DNA of 5,209 bases from DSBX01 sp046484845 (GTDB taxonomy: Bacteria; Hydrothermota; Tepidihabitantia; Tepidihabitantales; Tepidihabitantaceae), in contig JAWOIB010000002.1 of NCBI GenBank assembly GCA_046484845.1, forward strand, positions 1-5,209, read 5' to 3'. This document shows positions 1 through 5,209 of this stretch, piece after piece. Position 1 is the stretch's first letter. Every line of letters starts with the position of its first letter. Under the pieces are notes generated by a model. The model made no database searches. It saw nothing but the letters and a program-made list of their open reading frames with translations, and was not told the DNA's origin. The position numbers and the translations under genes were made by a program.

Positions 1-141
1 CAACTGCCGCTGCAGCACGCTCCGACCCGTCACGTCGTACAGCGTCACCGTCGCGGCCCCGGCACCAGGCAAAGCGTAGCGCAAACGCGCCACCCCGCCC
101 GCAACCGGGTTGCCTTCCAGCCGCAGCGCTACCGCGGCCAC
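1..141 (-). other. Start of C-terminal sorting domain (T9SS type A/FlgD-Ig-like), truncated by window edge
   Basis: From residue 1476 the protein reads as VALRLEGNPVAGG, then RLRYALPGAG, then TVTLYDVTGRSVLQ. The NP-x-x-G, L-R-Y-x-L-P and L-Y-D-x-x-G-R motifs are the hallmarks of the C-terminal beta-sandwich used as a sorting signal by type IX secretion and of related FlgD-Ig-like domains. About 47 residues are visible; the closing (A/P)-G-(V/I)-Y and Lys-rich end would lie beyond position 1. A short Gly/Ala-rich linker (1454-1475) separates it from the kelch-like domain. Confidence 0.8.
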
Positions 142-3100
142 CGGCACCTTGCCCGCACCGGCCACGCCGCCGCGGCCATCGGTCCGGTTGAGCTCGTACG
201 GTATCACGTACCGCCACATCTCGACGGTCTTGTTCCCCTTCAGGGCGAAGAACGCGCCGCCGCCGTACGCGACGAAGTAAGACCCGGCGTTCATCCGGCG
301 GCGCCGGCCGGTCGAACCCAGCGTCGGCACCGTATCCAGCTCGGTCCAGGTATCGGCCTCGATGCCGTACCGCCAGAACTGCTGGGTATTGCCACCCTTG
401 AGCGCGTAGATGTACTGGCCGTACTTCGCTCCAGAACCGCCATCGCGGGCGCGCTTGCGCCGGATCCGGCCACCGTGCAGGCCCATCAGCGGCATCCCGG
501 CCAGCTGGCCGCTATGCCAGGAATCGCTTGCCACGTCGTACTTCCAGAGCTCGTGGGTCATCTTACCCCGGTCGTAGTAACGCGCCTTGTGCGCGTACAG
601 CACCCGGTCCTCGCCCGGGCCTTCCCGGACGTCACCGGTCAACCAGGAATCACGCATCCAGCGGTTGCGGATGCCCACCGGCGCGTCCGCCCGGGTCTCC
701 CACTGACCGCTCTGCGTGTTGTAGCGGTAGAACTCGGTCCGGTCGCCCTTCAGGAAATACACGTAACCGACATCGCCGAGCATGACGTAGGCCATATCGC
801 CGCCGCCCCGGACCCGCTTGCGCGACACGCCTTCCGGCACGTTCGCCAGCGCAGACCAGCTGTCGGCCTCGATGTCATACTTCCAGAACGCGGTCGTGTT
901 GTTGCCGTGGACCACGTACAGCGCGTTGTCGCCGTCGCTGATGCCGCGGCTGCCCTTCTCCAGCGGCCGGCCTTTCACCGGGTCAACCGGCGGCGAGGAC
1001 AGCTCGGTCCAGGCATTGGCAATCGGGTCGTAGCGGTAGAAGTCGTTGGTCTTGTAACCCTTCGCCGCGTAAATCATCCCGTCGCCTTCGTGCTTGGCAA
1101 GCCAGCCGCCCCGGCGGACGGACCGGCCGGAAGGCGCAAGCGGCATCGGCGCGACCTCGACCCAGCCGCCCGGCCACAACTGCGGGTCGGACACCTCGAA
1201 CCGGTGCCAGACCAGATTGTTCGTCCAGTTCTGGTCCGTCGCCAGGAACGTCGAGCACCGCGCGGTATACTGCCCGCCCAGCGCCAGCTGCAGCACCGTG
1301 AACTCCAGCGTGTCTTCCACCCCGGCGTCCAGCGTCACCAGCTGCTCATCGGCATAGACCTCGGTCCCGGAAGCGTCGAGCACCCGGAAGTAGGTCACCC
1401 AGGTCTCCGCCGTCGTTCCGAAGTTCTTCACCGCCGCGGAGGGCACAATCAGGTCGGTCGTGTCGTAACTGCCGTTCGCGGCCGGCTCGAACACCGCCAC
1501 CACCCCGACGTCGTGCTCGATCAGGCCCGGCACCACGAAGGTGTCGTAGGCGACGTTGTTGCCGGGGTTGATGTCGCCCGGCAGCCGCGTTTCGACCCGG
1601 TCCAGCCAGATGCCCGGTATCGCTTCCAGCGAATCCGGGAAGGACAGGTCCAGCTCCGCGCCCGGCCCGAGGTTCTCGACCAGCATCGTGCTCAGGAACA
1701 GCCCGATGCGGAAATCGACCTCGAACGTTTCGGGCTTGGTCCCGTAGTTCTTCACCCGGGCCTGCGGGGTCATCCAGGTGCCTTCAAGAACCGTATCCAC
1801 CGGGTAGATCACGTACATCACCCCGACGTCACCGACCTGGACGAAGAACCGCTGCTCCAGCGTGTCGTTATCGGGAAGCTCATCACCCGGCAGCCTGGTC
1901 CAGGCCCGGGCGGTCAGGCTGTCCCGGAAGTTCGCCCGCCAGGCCGGCGAGAAACTCACCGTGTCCACGCCGCCCGGCGCGAGGTCGAACACATTCACGC
2001 TGCGGAGATAACCGCCGGGCAGTTCGAACCAGACCGGGAAGTCCTCGGTGAACAGCCCGCCGTTGCGGACCACCACCCGGGGGATGACCGTCGCCCCGGA
2101 ATCGATCGAACCGGCCGGGGCCAGGATCGCTTCCAGCGCCACGTCATGCTGCGCGCTCGAAATCGTGAAGTCCTGGTTGACCACGTCGTTGAGCGCGTTC
2201 TGGTCCCAGGCCAGGTATACCGAGCACTGCCCGACGTACGGCCCGAGCAGGGTGAACCGCACCGGCGTGAACGCCGCCACGGTGTTGCCGCCGCCCGGCA
2301 GGCTGACCTGCAGCGAGTCGCGGTACACCCGGACGTCGGTCGCGGTGTCCCAGACCGTGAACCAGACCCGGAACGTCTCGTTGCCGCCGCCGTAGTTGGC
2401 AACCCGCGCCTGCGGGGTAACTGTGGTCAGCGTGTCGTAGAACCCGACCGGCACCAGGATTTCCTCCACCGCCACGTCGTGCTCGACGATCCCCTCCACC
2501 TCGATGGTGTCCACCATCACGTTGTCTTCCGGGTGCAGGTCCCCGGCCAGCAGCGCGGAGACGGTATGCACCCAGCGCCCGGGCCTGGCCTGCCAGCTGT
2601 CGGTCGCGGTCACCACCCGGGAGTAGTTGGGCTGCAGGTCCGTCACCAGCACGTTGTGGTTGAACGCGCCGATGCGGAAGTTGACGTTGAACGTTTCCGA
2701 CTGGGTGCCGTAGTTGTACACCCGCGCCTGCGGCCAGTAGTACATCCCGGAGTCCGCCGGGCTCGGCGGGGCCAGGATTTCGGTAATGCCCACGTTGCGC
2801 ATCCGGACCATGAACCTGGTGCGCAGGGTGTCATCGCGGGGCGAGGAATCGTCCTCCCAGAAGGTCCAGGTCACCGCCTTCAGGCTGTCGCGGCCGACCG
2901 GGACCCAGGGCGTAAACGCCAGCGTCTCCAGCGCACCGGCCGCCATCCCGAGCAGGTAGGTTTCGTCCGAGTAGATGACCGCGTCCAGTTCGTCGTCAAT
3001 CTGGAACGTGACGTGGACGCTGTCCGCCACGATTTCGCTCTTGTTGCGGACGACGACACGCGGGGTGAGAACCACCCCCGAGTCCACCACCCCGACCGGG

Positions 3101-4566
3101 GCGAGAATCGCTGTCGGCGCGACGCTCTGGCTGACCATCAGGTCTTCAACTTCCCAGTAGTACAGGCTGCCGTACCCGGTCTTGGACAGCACCCCGTCCG
3201 CGGTCCGGCCGGTGCCGCAGAACATCTGCTCGCCGGCCGCGTACTGCAGGTCCTGGATGAGGGTGCCGTTATCCGCGTTCAGCACCAACAGCGAGCCGTT
3301 GACGCCATAGTACCCGGGCGTGAAATATAGCCGGTGGCTGTTGCCGGCATCGCCGGTAACCGCCAACCCGCCGTTGTAGATCCGCGTGTTCGGCACCAGG
3401 TAAGGGGTCCAGGCGTTGCTGCCGTCCGACTGGCGCAGGGCGTAGATGTAGCAGGCGGTGCCGGCGTACGGCGCGACGTACACATTGCCGCCGCCGAACT
3501 CGTCCACCGTGATCCACTGCGAATCGTACCCGCCGCTCAAGTTCTCCCGGCTCCAGGCCACGCTCATGTCCGAGGTGTTGAACGCCACCACCCGGGCCGG
3601 CGCGGCCGCGGGCGGCGACCAGCCGACATAGACCTTGCCGTCGTACACTGCCGGGAAGGTCTCGAGCAGGCTGGTGCCCTGGCTCGGGCTGACCGCGACC
3701 TCGTTGCCGTTCAGGTCGTACTTGTGAATCCTGGCCTGGCCGGACCGGCCCTCGGTCACGTACAGGTACTGCCCGTCCGAGCACATCCCGCCCCAGGACT
3801 CGTACGCCCGGGTCGTCAGGCTGGTGGCGACGCCGGTCCCGGCGTCAACCTTGTATATCGGCCGGGCGGTACCCGCCTCGGAATGCAGCGTGAAGTAGAG
3901 GCTGCCGTTGATGTACATCGGCCGGGCCTTGTACGCGCCCAGCGAAGTGCTCAGCGTTATCGGGGTCCGCCACATCTCCACCCCGTCCGCCAGCCGCCAG
4001 CAGATGAACGTGCCCGCGCCGGACTGGTACCCGAGCGCGGCCACGTAGCTCACCCCGCCGTGCTCGAAGATGGCGGGCTGGGGTGGCCGGACGCGGCCGC
4101 GGTAAGTCTGGTTCCCGCACAGCTGCTGCCAGACCTGGGTGCCGTCCGACTTGTCGTAGCAGGTAATGTTGCCCGGGTTGTGGTCCACGAACACCACGTA
4201 GGCGTCCGCTTCAATCGGGTACCCGCCCCAGGGCATCCAGTTCGAGCCGGTCTGCTGCTTGAACCAGAGGTAGGTCGCATCGCTCTGAGCGACGAGCGGG
4301 TTATACCCGGTCGCGCCGTTGTTATGGCCCGCCTGACGCCAGTTGTACTCGTCCGGCAGGTCCCGGCCTGCCAGCCGACCGGCCCGGCGGGCAAGCGCTT
4401 CCGGGCTCGCCGGCCCGGCCGGGGGTGCGGACATCAGCGGCACATTGTCGAACATCCCCGCGGGCGGGGTATGGCTGTCGTAGATGTCGTACGGCGACAG
4501 CGCGAGGGCCGCTGCCGCCAGCAGCGCCAGCAGCGCGAGGCTCTTCGTCTTCAATCTCCCTGGCAT
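1..4566 (-). CDS. Large secreted multidomain protein: PQQ-like propeller, six CARDB-like domains, kelch-like propeller, sorting domain (3' end beyond window)
   Basis: The reverse strand is open from the ATG at 4566-4564 to position 1, giving 1522 codons with no stop and ending inside a domain, so the C-terminus lies outside the window. The ATG follows AGGAGG by 5 nt and starts a typical signal peptide. Visible order: signal peptide (1-24), Pro/Ala-rich linker (25-70), PQQ-like propeller (71-474), six CARDB-like Ig domains (478-1124), kelch-like propeller (1130-1453), linker, then a type IX-style C-terminal domain from 1476 with NPV, LRYALP and YDVTGR motifs. I see no catalytic residue set; it is probably an exported surface or extracellular binding or structural protein, but ligand and role are unknown. 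Codons end mostly in G/C throughout, with no compositional break. Similar propeller/CARDB/sorting-domain proteins are, from general knowledge, common in WOR-3 and related lineages. The reading frame is very sure; the function is not. Confidence 0.94.
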   Translation of the reverse strand, partial: MPGRLKTKSLALLALLAAAALALSPYDIYDSHTPPAGMFDNVPLMSAPPAGPASPEALARRAGRLAGRDLPDEYNWRQAGHNNGATGYNPLVAQSDATYLWFKQQTGSNWMPWGGYPIEADAYVVFVDHNPGNITCYDKSDGTQVWQQLCGNQTYRGRVRPPQPAIFEHGGVSYVAALGYQSGAGTFICWRLADGVEMWRTPITLSTSLGAYKARPMYINGSLYFTLHSEAGTARPIYKVDAGTGVATSLTTRAYESWGGMCSDGQYLYVTEGRSGQARIHKYDLNGNEVAVSPSQGTSLLETFPAVYDGKVYVGWSPPAAAPARVVAFNTSDMSVAWSRENLSGGYDSQWITVDEFGGGNVYVAPYAGTACYIYALRQSDGSNAWTPYLVPNTRIYNGGLAVTGDAGNSHRLYFTPGYYGVNGSLLVLNADNGTLIQDLQYAAGEQMFCGTGRTADGVLSKTGYGSLYYWEVEDLMVSQSVAPTAILAPVGVVDSGVVLTPRVVVRNKSEIVADSVHVTFQIDDELDAVIYSDETYLLGMAAGALETLAFTPWVPVGRDSLKAVTWTFWEDDSSPRDDTLRTRFMVRMRNVGITEILAPPSPADSGMYYWPQARVYNYGTQSETFNVNFRIGAFNHNVLVTDLQPNYSRVVTATDSWQARPGRWVHTVSALLAGDLHPEDNVMVDTIEVEGIVEHDVAVEEILVPVGFYDTLTTVTPQARVANYGGGNETFRVWFTVWDTATDVRVYRDSLQVSLPGGGNTVAAFTPVRFTLLGPYVGQCSVYLAWDQNALNDVVNQDFTISSAQHDVALEAILAPAGSIDSGATVIPRVVVRNGGLFTEDFPVWFELPGGYLRSVNVFDLAPGGVDTVSFSPAWRANFRDSLTARAWTRLPGDELPDNDTLEQRFFVQVGDVGVMYVIYPVDTVLEGTWMTPQARVKNYGTKPETFEVDFRIGLFLSTMLVENLGPGAELDLSFPDSLEAIPGIWLDRVETRLPGDINPGNNVAYDTFVVPGLIEHDVGVVAVFEPAANGSYDTTDLIVPSAAVKNFGTTAETWVTYFRVLDASGTEVYADEQLVTLDAGVEDTLEFTVLQLALGGQYTARCSTFLATDQNWTNNLVWHRFEVSDPQLWPGGWVEVAPMPLAPSGRSVRRGGWLAKHEGDGMIYAAKGYKTNDFYRYDPIANAWTELSSPPVDPVKGRPLEKGSRGISDGDNALYVVHGNNTTAFWKYDIEADSWSALANVPEGVSRKRVRGGGDMAYVMLGDVGYVYFLKGDRTEFYRYNTQSGQWETRADAPVGIRNRWMRDSWLTGDVREGPGEDRVLYAHKARYYDRGKMTHELWKYDVASDSWHSGQLAGMPLMGLHGGRIRRKRARDGGSGAKYGQYIYALKGGNTQQFWRYGIEADTWTELDTVPTLGSTGRRRRMNAGSYFVAYGGGAFFALKGNKTVEMWRYVIPYELNRTDGRGGVAGAGKVPVAAVALRLEGNPVAGGVARLRYALPGAGAATVTLYDVTGRSVLQRQL
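208..1179 (-). other. Kelch-like six-bladed beta-propeller (residues ~1130-1453)
   Basis: Six strands of the form (F/L/M)-(Y/W)-(R/K)-Y-(D/N/G) occur, with the aromatic residue near 1177, 1228, 1280, 1341, 1398 and 1451, a spacing of about 51-61. The first five are followed by an x-x-W strand and a hydrophobic/Pro turn, as in YDPIANAWTELSSPP, YDIEADSWSALANVP and YGIEADTWTELDTVP. The opening WVEVAPMP lacks a preceding W-x-Y strand and the last blade (MWRYVIPYEL) lacks a following W strand, which fits circular closure of the propeller. Between blades are basic/glycine segments (SVRRGG, RKRVRGGG, IRRKRARDGG, GRRRRMN) followed by a Y-(V/I/F)-x-(A/F)-L-K-G-(N/D) strand. Kelch propellers are generally binding modules. 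No substrate can be inferred. Confidence 0.82.
1195..2151 (-). repeat. CARDB-like domains 4-6 (block II, residues ~806-1124)
   Basis: Three further CARDB-like domains start near residues 806, 912 and 1017. Domain 4 has PRVVVRNGGLFTEDF and closes with DNDTLEQRFFV, like domain 1. Domain 5 has PQARVKNYGTKPETF and FRIGLF and runs into an EHDVGV boundary, like domain 2. Domain 6 has VPSAAVKNFGTTAETW and ARCSTFLATDQN, like domain 3. Offsets between partners are about 328, 319 and 322 residues. Boundary motifs EHDV or QHDV recur at the starts of domains 3, 4 and 6. The array ends at FEVSDPQLW, where the kelch-like region begins. Confidence 0.82.
2155..3135 (-). repeat. CARDB-like domains 1-3 (block I, residues ~478-804)
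   Basis: Three tandem Ig-like domains of about 100-115 residues start near residues 478, 593 and 695. Each begins with a short V-x-x-I-L-(A/V)-P strand, then a D-(S/T) turn, P-(Q/R)-(A/V)-x-V-x-N (RNKS, YNYGT, ANYGG), an F-x-V/I strand, a P-G turn and a closing D-x-x-N/D-D segment. This is the CARDB/APHP pattern of bacterial adhesion-type repeats. Domain 1 has PRVVVRN and closes with DDTLRTRF. Domain 2 has PQARVYNYGTQSETF and FRIGAF. Domain 3 has PQARVANYGGGNETF and GQCSVYLAWDQN. The block aligns domain by domain with block II. Confidence 0.82.
3145..4356 (-). other. PQQ-like beta-propeller domain (residues ~71-474)
   Basis: This region shows repeated strand patterns of PQQ/quinoprotein-like propellers: a Tyr-Val/Phe strand, a short turn, then a Tyr-Asp or similar strand, a D/G turn and Trp. 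The clearest is at residues 123-146 (YVVFVDHNPGNITCYDK, followed by SDGTQVW). Others are GTFICWRLADGVEMW, RIHKYDLNGNEV, ARVVAFNTSDMSVAW, CYIYALRQSDGSNAW and GSLLVLNADNGTLI. Each gives an outer strand that begins a new blade, so seven or eight blades are plausible. Such domains usually act as binding scaffolds; the catalytic residues of PQQ dehydrogenases are not recognisable here, so I do not call an enzyme. It ends with LYYWEVEDL just before the first CARDB-like domain. Confidence 0.75.
4495..4566 (-). other. N-terminal signal peptide (Sec type)
   Basis: Residues 1-24 have a basic n-region (R4, K6, K8) followed by a hydrophobic core of Leu/Ala (SLALLALLAAAALALS). No cysteine follows, so there is no lipobox and the protein is not expected to be a lipoprotein. 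Cleavage probably falls around residues 19-24, before the SPYDIYDS stretch, but the exact site cannot be fixed by eye. The next ~45 residues are Pro/Gly/Ala-rich and look like a linker. Confidence 0.85.
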
Positions 4567-4571
4567 CTCTG

Positions 4572-4577
4572 CCTCCT
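4572..4577 (-). promoter_or_regulatory. Shine-Dalgarno site of the large gene
   Basis: AGGAGG lies 5 nt upstream of the ATG at 4566-4564. It is a full match to the anti-SD core and fixes this start, which is also the only one that gives an intact signal peptide. Confidence 0.88.
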
Positions 4578-4594
4578 TCTTTGTACTGCCTGCC

Positions 4595-4610
4595 CCAGGC
4601 TCGAGCCTGG
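4595..4610. other. 16-bp perfect palindrome upstream of the Shine-Dalgarno
   Basis: CCAGGCTCGAGCCTGG is a perfect palindrome. As RNA it gives a 6-bp stem with a UCGA loop ending 17 nt before AGGAGG; as DNA it could be a dimeric protein site. Its AGCCTGG half is also complementary to the TCCAGGCT arm of the hairpin at 4690-4740. Confidence 0.45.
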
Positions 4611-4632
4611 CTGTGGTGGGGGACCGCTCTCG

Positions 4633-4649
4633 CGCCGCGGCAGGCGGCG
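4633..4649 (-). other. GC-only leader hairpin
   Basis: In the leader RNA CGCCGC can pair with GCGGCG across a 5-nt CUGCC loop. The stem is six G-C pairs, so it should be stable, but such repeats arise easily in GC-rich DNA. No T-run follows. Confidence 0.35.
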
Positions 4650-4689
4650 TTACCTGAATTGCTGCAGATGTACGGAGTAACCCTGCTCA

Positions 4690-4740
4690 GCCGGTCACGC
4701 AGCCTGGAACCGCGGCCCCTGACTCCAGACTGTCACCGGC
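4690..4740 (-). other. Large imperfect hairpin at the predicted transcript 5' end
   Basis: On the minus strand GCCGGT (4735-4740) can pair with ACCGGC (4690-4695), and inside it AGTCTGGA (4724-4731) with TCCAGGCT (4701-4708), with one U-G wobble. The apical loop is 15 nt and a small internal loop separates the stems. No T-run follows on either strand, so it is not an intrinsic terminator. It could be a 5' stabilising structure, a regulatory leader element, or a leftover 3' structure of the upstream gene. Confidence 0.45.
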
Positions 4741-4745
4741 GCGAA

Positions 4746-4774
4746 ATTATCAGCCTGCGACAGTCGCTTGTCAA
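4746..4774 (-). promoter_or_regulatory. Sigma70-type promoter of the large gene
   Basis: Read on the minus strand, a consensus -35 box TTGACA (4769-4774) is followed after exactly 17 bp by GATAAT (4746-4751), a 5-of-6 match to the -10 consensus. It sits 14 bp after the stop codon of the upstream gene and is AT-richer than its surroundings at the -10. Transcription would start near 4739, giving a leader of roughly 170 nt. An alternative -10, TAATTT, would need a 19-bp spacer and is less likely. It implies the large gene can be transcribed independently of its upstream neighbour. Confidence 0.65.
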
Positions 4775-4777
4775 GCG
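4765..4777. promoter_or_regulatory. Perfect dyad over the -35 box, possible operator
   Basis: CGCTTGtCAAGCG is a perfect inverted repeat with 6-bp arms and a 1-bp centre that contains the whole -35 hexamer. It overlaps by 3 bp a second perfect dyad, GCGACaGTCGC (4757-4767), in the spacer. Placement over the -35 and spacer is typical of repressor sites, but no regulator is known here and the arms are short, so this is a candidate only. Confidence 0.35.
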
Positions 4778-4788
4778 CTATCGGCCAA

Positions 4789-5187
4789 CTACCTGCTGGC
4801 CTTGACCAGCTTCACCGGTCGGGCCGGGTAGGAATCCGCCGCCGCGAAGTACACCCCGTCGGGCAGTCGGCTGATGTCGTTACTCCCGGCCACCAGCCGC
4901 GCCCGCTCGACCCCGAGCCGGTCGTACAGCCGCGCCCGGCCCGCCCCGGACAACCACACCGCCCCGCGGCCCGGGTTCGGGTTGAGCCGGAGCGACCGGG
5001 CCGGCTCCCGGTCGGCCGGGTGCTCAACCCCGGCCAGCCCCAGGCCCCGGCGCAGGTAAACCTGCACCTGCCCGGTCTGGCGGCTGTTCCAGACCGCGTA
5101 AAGGTTGTCTCCCTCGTCCAGCCCGAGCTGGACCCGGGAGCGGGTGCCGGGCTCGCTGCCCGAGACGTATGGCGAGCAAACAGCAGC
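4789..5187 (-). CDS. C-terminal part of an exported protein with T9SS type A-like sorting domain (5' end missing or frame-broken)
   Basis: The frame ends at the TAG at 4789-4791 and is open back to a TGA at 5188-5190, giving 132 residues. The last ~68 residues are a textbook sorting domain: SLRLNPNPGRG, then ARLYDRLGVERARL, then ISRLPDGVYFAA, then a closing PVKLVKASR. Before it lies a strand set, GDNLYAVWNSRQTGQVQVYL, which resembles the last blade of a sialidase/BNR-like or other propeller; that is a tentative reading. No start codon with an SD or a signal peptide is visible, so this is the tail of a longer protein. The in-frame TGA at 5188-5190 suggests a frameshift or a sequence error near the window end. 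The GTG at 5067 falls inside a beta-strand and is not a credible start. It is followed at once by the promoter of the large gene. Confidence 0.78.
   Translation of the reverse strand, partial: AAVCSPYVSGSEPGTRSRVQLGLDEGDNLYAVWNSRQTGQVQVYLRRGLGLAGVEHPADREPARSLRLNPNPGRGAVWLSGAGRARLYDRLGVERARLVAGSNDISRLPDGVYFAAADSYPARPVKLVKASR
4792..4995 (-). other. T9SS type A-like C-terminal sorting domain of the upstream gene
   Basis: The domain starts with SLRLNPNPGRG and contains the LYD-x-x-G turn, the LPDGVYF strand and the terminal KLVK that define this family. In type IX secretion it is recognised at the outer membrane and usually cleaved. It is complete here, unlike the one at the left edge of the window. 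Confidence 0.82.
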
Positions 5188-5209
5188 TCACGGAACGAGA
5201 CGTCTCCGG

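Noticed and set aside
1195..3135. CRISPR or tandem DNA repeat array
   Set aside because: The periodicity is ~300-350 bp, diverged, in frame and explained by protein domains; there are no short identical repeats with unique spacers.
475..3330. Plus-strand open frame of 951 codons, His/Arg-rich and repetitive
   Set aside because: It is the exact codon-register antisense of the CARDB/kelch coding sequence. The minus strand shows a signal peptide, SD and clear domains; the plus-strand product has no recognisable fold, and its repeats mirror the minus-strand domains.
3269..3784. Minus-strand open frame of 171 codons within the PQQ-like propeller
   Set aside because: It is out of frame with the long gene, is Arg/Gly/Pro-rich, and has no fold or RBS; a shadow of the GC-rich gene.
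3334..4680. Plus-strand open frame of 448 codons
   Set aside because: Same antisense register as the previous frame, separated only by the reverse complement of a CTA codon. It starts at an internal GTG without an SD and runs through the minus-strand signal peptide and leader.
4690..4740. Rho-independent terminator of the upstream gene
   Set aside because: The hairpin is large, but no T-run follows on either strand, and it lies downstream of a good promoter for the next gene.
4425..4805. Plus-strand open frame of 126 codons crossing the intergenic region
   Set aside because: It lies antisense to the signal peptide, leader and promoter. Its composition is Ser/Arg/Leu-rich without domains or an RBS.
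4789..5067. A separate 92-residue gene starting at GTG 5067
   Set aside because: The frame continues upstream with coherent beta-strand sequence (LYAVWNSRQTGQ), there is no SD, and the product would be little more than a sorting domain with no signal peptide.

Overview
The window is a GC-rich, gene-dense stretch read entirely on the minus strand. It holds the 3' end of one secreted-protein gene (right edge), a 222-bp intergenic/leader region, and one very long gene that starts at 4566 and is still open at position 1. Codons end almost always in G or C. The protein architecture (PQQ-like propeller, CARDB-type Ig-like repeats, kelch-like propeller, type IX-style C-terminal sorting domain) resembles large surface proteins of candidate phyla around the FCB group, such as WOR-3 (Stahlbacteria). 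That assignment is inferred from architecture and composition only; the window has no marker gene.

Layout from right to left, in the direction of transcription. (1) About 5209-4789: C-terminal part of an exported protein ending in a clear T9SS type A-like sorting domain; its frame meets a stop at 5188-5190, so either the gene is broken there or there is a sequence error. (2) 4788-4567: a good sigma70-type promoter (TTGACA, 17 bp, GATAAT) begins 14 bp after the stop codon. Its -35 box lies in a perfect dyad, and a leader of about 170 nt with three possible hairpins leads to a strong Shine-Dalgarno. (3) 4566-1: at least 1522 codons of a modular exported protein, made of signal peptide, PQQ-like beta-propeller, six CARDB-like domains, six-bladed kelch-like propeller, and the start of a C-terminal sorting domain cut by the window edge.

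The most notable internal structure is that the six CARDB-like domains form an A-B-C-A-B-C pattern: domain 1 resembles 4, 2 resembles 5, and 3 resembles 6. The array therefore looks like a duplicated block of three domains (about 320 residues). The two genes probably share an export route, since both carry or begin a sorting-type C-terminus. No enzyme active site, RNA gene, mobile element or CRISPR array was seen. The long plus-strand open frames are antisense shadows of the large gene. I found no convincing evidence of a wholly new system; the best leads are the block duplication and the structured promoter/leader.
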